Positions 29,218-38,230 of a stretch of 64,000 nucleotides of DNA are shown here, piece by piece (position 1 is the first letter of the stretch; each line of letters opens with the position of its first letter). The position numbers were made by a program, and so were the translations under genes. Source of the DNA: Microbulbifer taiwanensis (GTDB lineage Bacteria > Pseudomonadota > Gammaproteobacteria > Pseudomonadales > Cellvibrionaceae); NCBI RefSeq assembly GCF_014904815.1, contig NZ_JACZFR010000025.1, positions 186,001 to 250,000 of the forward strand. The letters run 5' to 3'. The notes beneath the pieces are model-generated. The model searched no databases and was not told the origin of the DNA. It was given only the letters and a program-made list of their open reading frames with translations.

Positions 29218-30264
29218 TTAACTTGGTGCCGGGCCGCTGGAGTCGCGAACGACCAGCTCCGGTGTGAATTCGCGCTTGATGCCAGCCTCCTTGCTCGCCG
29301 TACCACTCTCCGCTGCGCCCTTGCCGCGAGCCTTGCTCAGTACCAGGGCGGCGGCGCACTTGGCGATTTCGTTGTTGGGTTGGTGGGCGGTGGTCAGCTT
29401 GGGCCAGGTCTGGCGGGAGAAGGGGCTGTCCTCGAAGCCGACGATGGAGAGCTGTTGCGGTATTTCGATATGCATCAGTCGCGCGGCGAAGAGCGCACCC
29501 GCTGCCATTTCATCGTTGCTGGCAAAAATTGCCGTCGGAGGCTTGGCGGAACCGAGCAGTTTCTTGGCGCCTTCCACGCCGGAATCGAAAGAGTATTCCC
29601 CTTTCAGTATCAGGTCTTCCTCGATTGGCAGGCCGGCGTCCCGCAATGCGCGGCGGTAGCCGTCCAGGCGGCCATGGGTGGACACGTGCTCCTCGCCGCC
29701 GCACAGGAAGCCGATACGCTTGTGGTCGAGTTGCAGCAGGTGTCGGGTGAGATCGTAGGCGGCTGCGCTGTCGTCCACCTGGATACAGTTTTCCTCGTCT
29801 TCCAGGGAGGCGTCTGCGGAGACGATGCGCACATGATCCAGGTTAAGCGATTTGACCGTGTCAATGACCGCCTGGGATTCGGAGAAGGGCGGCGTCAGTA
29901 CCAGGCCGGCAATTCTCGAATGCTCCACCAGGTTTTTCAGTTCGTCGTGCACTGCCTCCGACTTGGAATTGCTGGGGTGGATCAGCAACTCGTATCCCCG
30001 CGCCTTGCAGGCCTCGAGAATACCGTTCTGCATGTCGATCACATAGTAGGCGTTAGGGTTGTCGTAAATAAAGGCGATGGTGTAGGAGCGGGTACCGGCC
30101 AGGTTGCGCGCGGCCAAGTTGGGCTGGTAATTGAGCGCCGCCACCGCCTCCATCACTTTCTTCCTGGTCGCCGGGCGCACCGAGGGTTCGTTATTGATCA
30201 CCCGGGAAACGGTTTTTATGGAGACGCCGGCCTGTGCGGCGACATCGTTGATCGTGACTTTCAT
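29218..30264 (-). CDS. nagR: LacI-family transcriptional regulator of GlcNAc/Entner-Doudoroff genes (NagR-like)
   Basis: A 348-residue repressor. The helix-turn-helix is TINDVAAQAGVSIKTVSRVI (residues 4-23) with the hinge LNYQPNLAARNLAG, followed by a periplasmic-binding-like effector domain (IAGLVLTPPFSES, IGFLCGGEEHVSTHGRLDGY, AIFASNDEMAAGALFAA, IVGFEDSPFS). It lies between the nag operon and pgi and is divergent from pgi. Operators of one type sit before nagK, pgi and the TonB receptor, so this is their likely regulator; the spacer sites suggest autoregulation. The effector could be GlcNAc-6-phosphate or a hexose phosphate; this is inference. Confidence 0.88.
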   Translation of the reverse strand: MKVTINDVAAQAGVSIKTVSRVINNEPSVRPATRKKVMEAVAALNYQPNLAARNLAGTRSYTIAFIYDNPNAYYVIDMQNGILEACKARGYELLIHPSNSKSEAVHDELKNLVEHSRIAGLVLTPPFSESQAVIDTVKSLNLDHVRIVSADASLEDEENCIQVDDSAAAYDLTRHLLQLDHKRIGFLCGGEEHVSTHGRLDGYRRALRDAGLPIEEDLILKGEYSFDSGVEGAKKLLGSAKPPTAIFASNDEMAAGALFAARLMHIEIPQQLSIVGFEDSPFSRQTWPKLTTAHQPNNEIAKCAAALVLSKARGKGAAESGTASKEAGIKREFTPELVVRDSSGPAPS

Positions 30265-30468
30265 CTGGGGCGCTTGTCCTTATTGTGAAAGCCCCTGGCT
30301 GCTGACCCGATTGTTTCGCAATCTGTCCAGCGCAGAGGTCTTTTCGGCCGAAGGCGGCATTTTAGCAGCAATTGTCACCCTTTTTCCCTTGTGCCCATTC
30401 GCCTGCCGGCCTGAGCTGAATTGGCAGTGCGGGGCGGGGCAGATTGTGAAAATTTACTACAATCCTGA

Positions 30469-30483
30469 TTGACAGCGTTATCC
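30469..30483. promoter_or_regulatory. Second, weaker NagR-like operator upstream of pgi
   Basis: TTGACAGCGTTATCC matches the operator core TGACAGCGCTATC with one change. Its centre is 37 bases upstream of the strong site at 30505. Both lie in the nagR-pgi divergent spacer. Confidence 0.5.
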
Positions 30484-30504
30484 GGCTGTGGGAGTCTTTG
30501 AGTT

Positions 30505-30522
30505 AATGACAACGCTGTCATT
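30505..30522. promoter_or_regulatory. NagR-like operator upstream of pgi
   Basis: AATGACAACGCTGTCATT has the same core as the site before nagK (ATGACAACGCTGTCAT). It lies about 90 bases upstream of the pgi start, in the divergent nagR-pgi region (30265-30610), which contains no gene. Confidence 0.8.
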
Positions 30523-30610
30523 TCGCCAGAATCCGGCGGGGCAGGGTTAGAAGAACAATAACTGGTGTCGGCTCAACACTGTCGGTACCCGCATTCAAAG
30601 GGGGCACTTC

Positions 30611-32275
30611 ATGGATATCACCCAATTTCCCAGCTGGCAGCAACTCAACTCCCTGACGGAGAAGATGCACGACCGGCACCTGCGCGAGCTCTTCGCCGAG
30701 GATCCGCAGCGTGCGGCGCGTTTCTCCCTCGAGCTGCCGGAATTCCTGCTCGACTATTCCAAGAATCTGATCGATGACGAAGTTTTTGTAAATTTATTAC
30801 AGCTGGCTCGGGATGCGGATCTGGAGGGATGGCGTCGGCGGATGTTTGCCGGCGAGTCCGTCAATTGTACCGAGGGGCGCCCGGTTCTACATGCCGCCTT
30901 GCGCGGCGGCCTGCCTGGCCCGGTGAGTGTCGGGGGTGTGTCGGCGGATGCCCTGGTGGAAGGTGAGCTGAGCCGCTTGAAAGAGTTTGTAAATTTACTA
31001 CATAATGGCGCCCTGACGGGTTGTACCGGCAAGCGTATTACCGATGTGGTCAATCTGGGGGTTGGCGGTTCCCATCTGGGGCCGGAGATGGTGATCGAGG
31101 CTCTGCGCGCCCACCGGTGCCAGGAGGTGCAGCTGCACTTTGTCTCCAACGTGGACGGCGCCCAGCTCGCCGACATCCTGGCGCAGCTGGACATGGAATC
31201 CACCCTGTTCGTGGTTTCGTCGAAGACCTTTACCACCAGCGAGACGATGACCAATGCGCGCAGCGCCCTGAACTGGTTTGGGGGTCTGGCGCCGCAGGCG
31301 GAGTTGCTGCGGCAGCACTTCGTCGCAGTCACTGCCAGTCCGGAAAAGGCGCGCGCGTTCGGCATAGAGCCGCAGCGCGTTTTTCAGTTCTGGGACTGGG
31401 TCGGTGGGCGCTTCTCCCTCTGGTCGGCGATAGGGTTGCCCATCGCCATCGCCATCGGCTTCGAGGGTTTTCGCGCACTGCTCGACGGCGCCGCCAGCAT
31501 GGATCGGCATTTTCAGCAGGCGCCACTGGAGAAAAATGCGCCGGTGCTGATGGCGCTGGTCAGTCTCTGGTACTGCACATTCATGGGGTATCCGGCGCAT
31601 GCGATCCTGCCCTACGAGCAGGCGCTGCATATGCTGCCGGCCTACCTGCAGCAGGCGGAGATGGAGAGCAACGGCAAATCTACCACCAGGGCAGGGGAGG
31701 AGGCGGGCTACGCAACCGGCCCCCTAATATGGGGCATGCTCGGTATCAACGGCCAGCACGCCTTCTACCAGTACCTGCACCAGAGCCCGCAGGTGGTGCC
31801 GGCGGATTTTATCGGCAGTGTCACTCCCGGCCACCAACTGCCGGGGCACCACGAGATACTGTTGGCGAACATGTTTGCCCAGAGCCAGGCGCTGATGAAC
31901 GGTGTCAGTCGGGAGCAAGTGGAGACTGATCTGGCGGTCAGGGGGCTGGGTGCAGAAGAGGTGGATAGGCTGGCACCCTACAAGGTGCATCGCGGCAACA
32001 GGCCGAGCAACACCATACTGTTGCGCAAGCTGGATCCGCACTCGCTGGGTGCGCTGATCGCACTTTATGAGCACAAGATCTTTGCCCAGGGTGTGATCTT
32101 GCAAATTTATTCTTTCGACCAGTGGGGTGTGGAACTGGGCAAGGGGTTGGCCGCGGCACTACAACCACAATTGGAAAGTGGCGATTCGCACAACCAGGAC
32201 GCCTCCACCGCCGGACTGATCGACTATTACCAGCGGGTAACGGCTGGTTCCGCGGCGCTGGATTTCGCCGGTTAG
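30611..32275 (+). CDS. pgi: Glucose-6-phosphate isomerase
   Basis: Interconverts fructose-6- and glucose-6-phosphate. The 554-residue length is typical. Signatures: VNLGVGGSHLGPEM near residue 148, VVSSKTFTTSETMTNA near 205, GGRFSLWSAIGLPIAI near 265, and the C-terminal SFDQWGVELGKGLA near 500. It heads a seven-gene run through pyk. In this setting it would redirect fructose-6-phosphate from NagB-II, and glucose-derived sugars, into the Entner-Doudoroff route. Confidence 0.97.
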   Translation: MDITQFPSWQQLNSLTEKMHDRHLRELFAEDPQRAARFSLELPEFLLDYSKNLIDDEVFVNLLQLARDADLEGWRRRMFAGESVNCTEGRPVLHAALRGGLPGPVSVGGVSADALVEGELSRLKEFVNLLHNGALTGCTGKRITDVVNLGVGGSHLGPEMVIEALRAHRCQEVQLHFVSNVDGAQLADILAQLDMESTLFVVSSKTFTTSETMTNARSALNWFGGLAPQAELLRQHFVAVTASPEKARAFGIEPQRVFQFWDWVGGRFSLWSAIGLPIAIAIGFEGFRALLDGAASMDRHFQQAPLEKNAPVLMALVSLWYCTFMGYPAHAILPYEQALHMLPAYLQQAEMESNGKSTTRAGEEAGYATGPLIWGMLGINGQHAFYQYLHQSPQVVPADFIGSVTPGHQLPGHHEILLANMFAQSQALMNGVSREQVETDLAVRGLGAEEVDRLAPYKVHRGNRPSNTILLRKLDPHSLGALIALYEHKIFAQGVILQIYSFDQWGVELGKGLAAALQPQLESGDSHNQDASTAGLIDYYQRVTAGSAALDFAG

Positions 32276-32298
32276 CAAATAATTGATATGGAAGGGTT

Positions 32299-34116
32299 AT
32301 GGTACACAGCAAGATCCAGGCAGTAACCGAACGGATCATCGAGCGCAGCGAGGAAACCCGCGCGCAATATCTCGCGCAAGTGGACAGAGCGCATATAGAT
32401 GGCCGCGCGAGCAGCCATCTGTCCTGTGGCAATCTGGCACACGCGATCGCCGCTTCCAGCGAGGAGGACAAGAACCTGATCGCCTCCGGGCGCGGCCCCA
32501 ACCTGGGGATTGTCACCGCCTACAACGATATGCTGTCGGCGCACCAGCCCTACGGTACCTATCCGCAACTGCTGAAAGAGGCCGCCGCGCGCAACGGCGC
32601 CACCGCCCAGGTGGCCGGCGGTGTGCCGGCCATGTGCGACGGGGTGACCCAGGGCCGCGCGGGCATGGAGCTGAGCCTCTTTTCCCGCGACGTGATCGCC
32701 ATGTCCACGGCCATCGCCCTGTCCCACGACGTATTCGAAGGTGCCCTCTATCTCGGTATCTGCGACAAGATTGTCCCCGGTCTGGTGATCGGTGCCCTGG
32801 CCTTCGGCCACCTGCCGGCGATGTTCGTGCCGGCGGGCCCCATGCCCACCGGGCTCTCCAATTCGGAGAAAGTGCGTGTGCGCCAGCTCTATGCCGAGGG
32901 CAAGGTGGGCCGCAAGGAGTTGCTGGAGGCGGAGAGTGCCTCCTACCACAGTCCCGGAACCTGCACCTTCTACGGCACCGCCAACTCGAACCAGATGCTG
33001 GTGGAAATCATGGGCCTGCAGCTGCCTGGCAGTTCCTTCGTCAATCCGGGTACCGAGCTGCGCAACGCGCTCACCGAGGCTGCGGTGAAGCAGCTGGTAC
33101 AGATCACCGAGCCCAGCCTGCACACGCCCATTGCCAAAATCCTGACCGAGAAAACTTTTGTCAACGGCATCGTCGGCCTGCTCGCCACCGGTGGCTCCAC
33201 CAATCACACCCTGCACCTGGTGGCCATGGCCCGCGCCGCGGGTATCCAGCTCACCTGGCAGGATATGGCGGAACTCTCCGAAGTAGTGCCGCTGCTGTGC
33301 CACGTCTATCCGAACGGCACCGCCGATATCAACCACTTCGCCGCTGCGGGCGGTATGCAGTACCTGATTCGCGAACTGCTGAATGCGGGGCTGCTGCACG
33401 ATGACGTGCACACGGTGCTCGGCAATTCCGGTATGCAGCCCTACTGTTGCGACCCCTTCCTGGATGCAGACCGGAGCGGCGTAGTCTGGCGCCCCACGGC
33501 GGAAGAAAGCGGCGACCCGGAGGTGATCCGCCCGGTGAGTGATCCCTTTTCCCACCACGGTGGCCTGCAGCTGCTGGATGGCAACCTCGGCCGCAGCGTG
33601 ATCAAGGTGTCTGCGCTCAAGCCCGAACACCTGCACGTAAAGGCGCCGGCCATAGTGTTCAACAGCCAGGATGAATTGATGGCGCGCTTCAAGGCCGGCG
33701 AACTGGAAAAAGACTTTATTGCGGTGGTGCGTTTCCAGGGCCCGCAGGCCATTGGCATGCCTGAATTGCACAAGCTGACCCCGCCTTTGGGCGTGCTGCA
33801 GGATCGCGGCTTCAAGGTGGCGCTGATCACCGACGGGCGCATGTCCGGTGCCTCCGGCAAGGTGCCGGCGGCCATCCATTTGTCACCGGAGGCGGTCGAG
33901 GGCGGCCCCATCGCCAGGCTCCGTGACGGCGACCTGATCGAGCTGGACTCCAATGCGGGAGTTCTGCGCGTACACCTGGACGACGCCGAACTGGCGGCCC
34001 GCGAGCCTTTGCAAGTGGACCTGTCGGAAAGCGCCCGCGGCATGGGGCGCGAGTTGTTCGCCAATATGCGCGCCCTGGCCAGCGGTGCCGAGAGCGGTGC
34101 CAGCATTCTCTACTGA
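32299..34116 (+). CDS. edd: 6-phosphogluconate dehydratase
   Basis: Iron-sulfur dehydratase of the IlvD/Edd family, 605 residues, making 2-keto-3-deoxy-6-phosphogluconate. Motifs: [37 protein letters not shown] (cluster cysteine), [14 protein letters not shown] (second cysteine), [11 protein letters not shown] and the C-terminal [13 protein letters not shown]. It follows pgi by 23 bases, where the first step of Entner-Doudoroff would be expected, in the same transcription unit. Confidence 0.96.
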   Translation: MVHSKIQAVTERIIERSEETRAQYLAQVDRAHIDGRASSHLSCGNLAHAIAASSEEDKNLIASGRGPNLGIVTAYNDMLSAHQPYGTYPQLLKEAAARNGATAQVAGGVPAMCDGVTQGRAGMELSLFSRDVIAMSTAIALSHDVFEGALYLGICDKIVPGLVIGALAFGHLPAMFVPAGPMPTGLSNSEKVRVRQLYAEGKVGRKELLEAESASYHSPGTCTFYGTANSNQMLVEIMGLQLPGSSFVNPGTELRNALTEAAVKQLVQITEPSLHTPIAKILTEKTFVNGIVGLLATGGSTNHTLHLVAMARAAGIQLTWQDMAELSEVVPLLCHVYPNGTADINHFAAAGGMQYLIRELLNAGLLHDDVHTVLGNSGMQPYCCDPFLDADRSGVVWRPTAEESGDPEVIRPVSDPFSHHGGLQLLDGNLGRSVIKVSALKPEHLHVKAPAIVFNSQDELMARFKAGELEKDFIAVVRFQGPQAIGMPELHKLTPPLGVLQDRGFKVALITDGRMSGASGKVPAAIHLSPEAVEGGPIARLRDGDLIELDSNAGVLRVHLDDAELAAREPLQVDLSESARGMGRELFANMRALASGAESGASILY

Positions 34117-34124
34117 TGGATAGC

Positions 34125-34141
34125 GGTGCGCCCTGCGCACC
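34125..34141. repeat. GGTGCGCC half-element inside the operon (edd-zwf)
   Basis: GGTGCGCCCTGCGCACC, a short self-complementary copy of the dispersed GGTGCGCC core, lies in the 51-base edd-zwf spacer. Confidence 0.65.
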
Positions 34142-34167
34142 AGTAACAGGAATTTCAGAGCAAAATT

Positions 34168-35628
34168 ATGGCTAACCCTTTTGACATGGTGTTGTTTGGC
34201 GGCGGCGGCGACCTGGCCCTGCGCAAGCTGATTCCGGCCCTGTACCGCGCGCATATGGAAGGCAGCCTGGAGGAGGGCTGCCGGATACTGCCGGTTTGCC
34301 GGCGCCAGGAAGATGCAGACAAGTACCTGGGCACTGCGCAGGAAGCGCTGAAAAAACACCTGCGCGATGGCGAGTACAGCGATGCAGTCTGGAAGGAATT
34401 CAGCCAGTTGCTGCGCGCGGTGGCCCTGGATATTGCCGAGCCCAACGAGCAGTGGGACCAGCTGGCGGATATCCTCGGTGCCGATCCGGAGCGGGTGCGC
34501 ATCTTCTACCTGGCGATTCCGCCAGCGGTATTCGGCCCCTGTTGTGAAAACCTGTCGTTGAAGGGACTGATTCACGAACAGTCGCGCGTGGTGGTGGAAA
34601 AACCCCTGGGTTACAACGCCCAGACCTCCGACGAGATCAACAGCAAGATAGCGTCCTACTTCCCCGAACAGAGCATTTTCCGCATCGACCACTACCTGGG
34701 TAAGGAAACGGTGCAGAACCTGCTGGCGCTGCGCTTCAGCAATGTGCTGTTCGAACACCTGTGGGATGCCAGCACTATAGATCATATCCAGATCAGTATT
34801 TCCGAGACTGTCGGCCTCGAGGGTAGGGCGGGTTTCTACGACGAGACGGGCGCACTGCGGGATATGGTGCAGAACCACCTGCTGCAGCTGCTATGCCTGA
34901 TCGCGATGGAATCCCCCAACAGCCTGTCGGCAAAAAATATCCGCGCCGAGAAAATCAAGGTGCTGGAAGCGCTGCGCCCGCTGTTCGGCGATGCCGTGGA
35001 TGAAAACATTGTTCGCGGTCAGTATGTTGCCGGTGGCCTCGACACCCAGCTGGTGCCCGGCTACCTGGAAGAGCTGGAGGCGGCCTCCAGCAGCACCGAG
35101 ACCTTCGTCGCGATACGCGCGCATATCGATAACTGGCGCTGGGCGGGCGTGCCCTTCTATCTGCGCACCGGTAAGCGCATGGAGAAGCGCTGTGCGGAAA
35201 TCGTGATCCAATACAAGAAGGTCTCCCACCGTGTGTACCAGGAGTCCGCCGGCGAGGTAACCCCCAATCGCCTGGTGATCCGCCTGCAACCGGAAGAGAG
35301 CATCAAGCTGGTGCTGATGGCGAAGAAGATGGACAGCCTGACCATGGAACTGCAGCCGGCGGAACTGAACCTGACCCTGTCCGATACCTACGACAGCTTC
35401 CGCAGCGACGCCTACAAGCGCCTGATGCTGGATGCTGCGGCCAACAACCCGGCGCTGTTTATCCACCGCGACGAAGTCGCCGCGGCCTGGGCCTGGGTGG
35501 ATCCGATCATCGACCACTGGCGCGAGACCAACAACCAGCCGCAACTGTATCGCGCCGGCAGCTGGGGGCCCCAGGCCGCCAACGAACTGCTGGCCCGCGA
35601 CGGGCGCCACTGGTTCAACGCCCAGTAA
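34168..35628 (+). CDS. zwf: Glucose-6-phosphate 1-dehydrogenase
   Basis: Oxidises glucose-6-phosphate to 6-phosphogluconolactone. The 486-residue enzyme has the N-terminal nucleotide-binding loop FGGGGDLALRKLIPALY. The substrate-binding and catalytic signature RIDHYLGKE lies near residue 172. The C-terminal substrate domain contains WRWAGVPFYLRTGKRM. Gene order edd-zwf-pgl-eda is one of several used for Entner-Doudoroff operons. Confidence 0.97.
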   Translation: MANPFDMVLFGGGGDLALRKLIPALYRAHMEGSLEEGCRILPVCRRQEDADKYLGTAQEALKKHLRDGEYSDAVWKEFSQLLRAVALDIAEPNEQWDQLADILGADPERVRIFYLAIPPAVFGPCCENLSLKGLIHEQSRVVVEKPLGYNAQTSDEINSKIASYFPEQSIFRIDHYLGKETVQNLLALRFSNVLFEHLWDASTIDHIQISISETVGLEGRAGFYDETGALRDMVQNHLLQLLCLIAMESPNSLSAKNIRAEKIKVLEALRPLFGDAVDENIVRGQYVAGGLDTQLVPGYLEELEAASSSTETFVAIRAHIDNWRWAGVPFYLRTGKRMEKRCAEIVIQYKKVSHRVYQESAGEVTPNRLVIRLQPEESIKLVLMAKKMDSLTMELQPAELNLTLSDTYDSFRSDAYKRLMLDAAANNPALFIHRDEVAAAWAWVDPIIDHWRETNNQPQLYRAGSWGPQAANELLARDGRHWFNAQ

Positions 35629-35644
35629 AAGGAAGAAGAGCGCA

Positions 35645-36355
35645 ATGGTAGAAGAAAAATTTTATTCGGATCGCGAACGGCTGGTACAGGCCCTGGCCCA
35701 CGACTGTGCCTGTGAACTGCAGAAGGGTATCAAGGAGCGCGGCCAGGCGAGTTTCCTGGTGTCCGGTGGCAGCACGCCGGAGCCGGTGTATCGCGAGCTG
35801 TCGAAGAGGCCGCTGCCCTGGCCGCAGATTACCGTCGGCCTGGTCGACGAGCGCTGGGTGGACAGGACTGAAAGCGGCAGCAACCAGGCCTTTATCGAAA
35901 ACTGCCTGCTACAGAACTGCGCCGCAGAGGCGCCTTTTCTTGGCATGAAGACTCCGCACGCCACCGCCGCCGAGGGCGAGGCAGATTGTGAGCGCGCCTA
36001 CGGCGAACTGCCCAAACCCTTCGACGTCTGTGTGCTGGGCATGGGCAGCGACGGCCACACGGCGTCGCTCTTTCCCCACGCCGACGGTTTGGCAGCGGCA
36101 CTGGGTCCGAAGTCGCAAAAACTGTGCAGCGCCATCACCGCCGTGCAGAGTGAAGTCACCGGCAGTCACACCGAACGCATGACTCTGACCCTGGCGGCGA
36201 TTTTGCAGGCCCGGGATATCAAGCTGCTGATCACCGGTGATGAAAAACTGAAGGTCTACCGCGAGGCACTGCTCGGCAGCGATGAGCTGGAGATGCCGGT
36301 GCGCAGCATTCTGAAACAGGGGCTGAAGCCGGTCACCGTCTACTGGGCGCCCTGA
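35645..36355 (+). CDS. pgl: 6-phosphogluconolactonase
   Basis: A 236-residue DevB-type lactonase: FLVSGGSTPEPVYRELSK, ITVGLVDERWVD and the signature GMGSDGHTASLFPHADGL near residue 135. The ATG at 35645 follows the zwf stop by 16 bases and has GGAAGAAG upstream, so the open frame that runs further back into zwf is not used. It hydrolyses the product of Zwf. Confidence 0.95.
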   Translation: MVEEKFYSDRERLVQALAHDCACELQKGIKERGQASFLVSGGSTPEPVYRELSKRPLPWPQITVGLVDERWVDRTESGSNQAFIENCLLQNCAAEAPFLGMKTPHATAAEGEADCERAYGELPKPFDVCVLGMGSDGHTASLFPHADGLAAALGPKSQKLCSAITAVQSEVTGSHTERMTLTLAAILQARDIKLLITGDEKLKVYREALLGSDELEMPVRSILKQGLKPVTVYWAP

Positions 36356-36367
36356 AACGGGCCCGGC

Positions 36368-36384
36368 GGTGCGCCGTGCGCACC
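36368..36384. repeat. GGTGCGCC half-element inside the operon (pgl-eda)
   Basis: GGTGCGCCGTGCGCACC, the exact core of the dispersed palindrome, lies in the 51-base pgl-eda spacer. Confidence 0.7.
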
Positions 36385-36406
36385 GTTGAAATGAATCTGG
36401 AATTTG

Positions 36407-37033
36407 ATGATGCAAAAAAATCTTGCCGAAGTACTGGAGCAGGCCGGCGTAGTCCCGGTACTGGTTATCGAAAAAGTTGAGGACGCGCTGCCGCTCGCCG
36501 AGGCGCTGGTAGAGGGCGGCCTGAATGTACTCGAAATCACCCTGCGCACCGAGGCGGCGCTGGACGCGGTTGAGCAGATTGCCAAACACCTGCCGGATGC
36601 CCACGTCGGCACTGGCACTGTCCTGAACGTAGAGGATATTCGCCGCTCAGTGGACGCCGGTGCGACCTTTATGGTCAGCCCCGGTGCCACCGAACAGCTA
36701 CTGGACGCTGCGGACAGTGTCGAAGTGCCGCTGCTCCCGGGCGCCGCCGATCCGTCCGAGGTGATGCGCCTGTTGGAGCGCGGCTACCGCTACCAGAAAT
36801 TCTTTCCAGCCCAGGCTGCCGGTGGCGTGCCCATGTTGAAATCCATCGGCGGTCCGCTGCCGCAGGTGAAGTTCTGTCCCACTGGTGGCATAGGTCCGAA
36901 CAATGCCAAGGATTTTCTCGCGCTGTCCAATGTGGTCTGCGTGGGCGGCTCCTGGATGGCGGCTGCGAACCTGATTCGGGAAAACAGATGGGCGGATATC
37001 ACCCGCCTGGCCAAAGAGGCCTTCTCTCTGTAG
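36407..37033 (+). CDS. eda: 2-keto-3-deoxy-6-phosphogluconate aldolase
   Basis: Class I aldolase of about 208 residues, splitting KDPG into pyruvate and glyceraldehyde-3-phosphate. The catalytic Glu is in LEITLRTEAALDAV and the Schiff-base Lys in YRYQKFFPAQAAGG near residue 131; GTGTVLN and FCPTGGIG complete the phosphate site. The start is ATG 36407 or 36410; GGAA lies 4-7 bases upstream. Confidence 0.96.
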   Translation: MMQKNLAEVLEQAGVVPVLVIEKVEDALPLAEALVEGGLNVLEITLRTEAALDAVEQIAKHLPDAHVGTGTVLNVEDIRRSVDAGATFMVSPGATEQLLDAADSVEVPLLPGAADPSEVMRLLERGYRYQKFFPAQAAGGVPMLKSIGGPLPQVKFCPTGGIGPNNAKDFLALSNVVCVGGSWMAAANLIRENRWADITRLAKEAFSL

Positions 37034-37114
37034 GCGAAGGTGATTGGGAAAAGCGGCTGCTGGTCGCGACCGGGAAATGGAATTAGCTAATTCAAATAAT
37101 GAAGGTAATGTGAG

Positions 37115-38149
37115 ATGAAAATTAAAATTGCCATCAACGGCTATGGCCGCATCGGCCGCAATGTCACCCGCGCAATCTATGAGTCCGGCTACGGCGACCG
37201 CGTACAGCTGGTCGCGATCAACGACCTGGCGCCGGTGGAATCCAATGCGCACCTGACCCGTTTCGATACCATCCACGGTCGTTTCAATACCGAAGTCAAG
37301 GTGGACGGCGACGCGCTGCTGATCGGCGGCGACCGCGTACAGGTGTGCCAGGAGCGCGATCCGGCCCAGCTGCCGTGGGCGCAGCTGGGTGTGGACCTGG
37401 TGCTGGAGTGCACCGGCCGCTTTACCGACAAGGCCTCGGCCTCCGCACACATTGCCGCGGGCGCCAAGGCGGTGCTGATCTCGGCTCCGTCCAAGGATGC
37501 CGACCTCACCGTCGTCTACGGTGTAAACGACGACAAGCTGACCGCCGACCACAAGGTGGTTTCCAACGCTTCCTGCACCACCAACTGCTTATCTCCAGTA
37601 GCCCAGGCGCTGCACCGCGCGCTCGGTATCGAGCGCGGCTTCATGACCACGGTGCACGCTTACACCAATGACCAGAATACCCAGGATGCGGTACACGCGG
37701 ATATCTACCGCGCCCGCGCCGCCGCCGATAATATGATTCCCACCAAGACCGGTGCCGCCGCCGCGGTGGGCCTGGTGCTGCCGGAACTGAAAGGACTGCT
37801 GGATGGCATGGCCGTGCGGGTACCGGTGAACAATGTGTCGCTGGTGGACTGCCAGTTTATTGCCGGTCGCGAGACCACTGCAGAAGAGGTCAACAGCATC
37901 ATGCAGGCCGCCGCCGAGGCCAGCGGTGGAGTACTGACCTACTGCGACCAGCCGCTGGTCTCCGTAGACTTCAACCACACCACCGCGTCCAGCCACTTCG
38001 ACGCCAATCACACCCGCGTCAACGGCAACCTGGTAAAAGTGATGGCCTGGTACGACAACGAGTGGGGCTTCTCCCACCGTATGCTCGACACCAGCCTGGC
38101 CATGGCGGAAGCGCTGCAGCTTAACCTGGTTGTCGCCGAAACCGCATAA
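37115..38149 (+). CDS. gap: Glyceraldehyde-3-phosphate dehydrogenase, type I
   Basis: A 344-residue enzyme. The NAD-binding Rossmann motif is [14 protein letters not shown] at the start, with AINDL supplying the adenosine-ribose Asp. The catalytic Cys is in [12 protein letters not shown] near residue 155 and [11 protein letters not shown] follows. [13 protein letters not shown] is the C-terminal signature. It oxidises the triose phosphate from Eda. The leader contains the palindrome GAATTAGCTAATTC at 37080-37093. Confidence 0.96.
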   Translation: MKIKIAINGYGRIGRNVTRAIYESGYGDRVQLVAINDLAPVESNAHLTRFDTIHGRFNTEVKVDGDALLIGGDRVQVCQERDPAQLPWAQLGVDLVLECTGRFTDKASASAHIAAGAKAVLISAPSKDADLTVVYGVNDDKLTADHKVVSNASCTTNCLSPVAQALHRALGIERGFMTTVHAYTNDQNTQDAVHADIYRARAAADNMIPTKTGAAAAVGLVLPELKGLLDGMAVRVPVNNVSLVDCQFIAGRETTAEEVNSIMQAAAEASGGVLTYCDQPLVSVDFNHTTASSHFDANHTRVNGNLVKVMAWYDNEWGFSHRMLDTSLAMAEALQLNLVVAETA

Positions 38150-38230
38150 GATTTGTGACTTCTGCTGCCCTCTCCATTTTGGAGGGGGCGACTCCTGTAA
38201 TTTCCCCAAAATAAATTTCAACTGGTCCCT

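Noticed and set aside
38168-38190. Terminator between gap and pyk (CCCTCTCCATTTTGGAGGG)
   Set aside because: The stem is imperfect, no T-run follows, and both genes appear to belong to one transcription unit.
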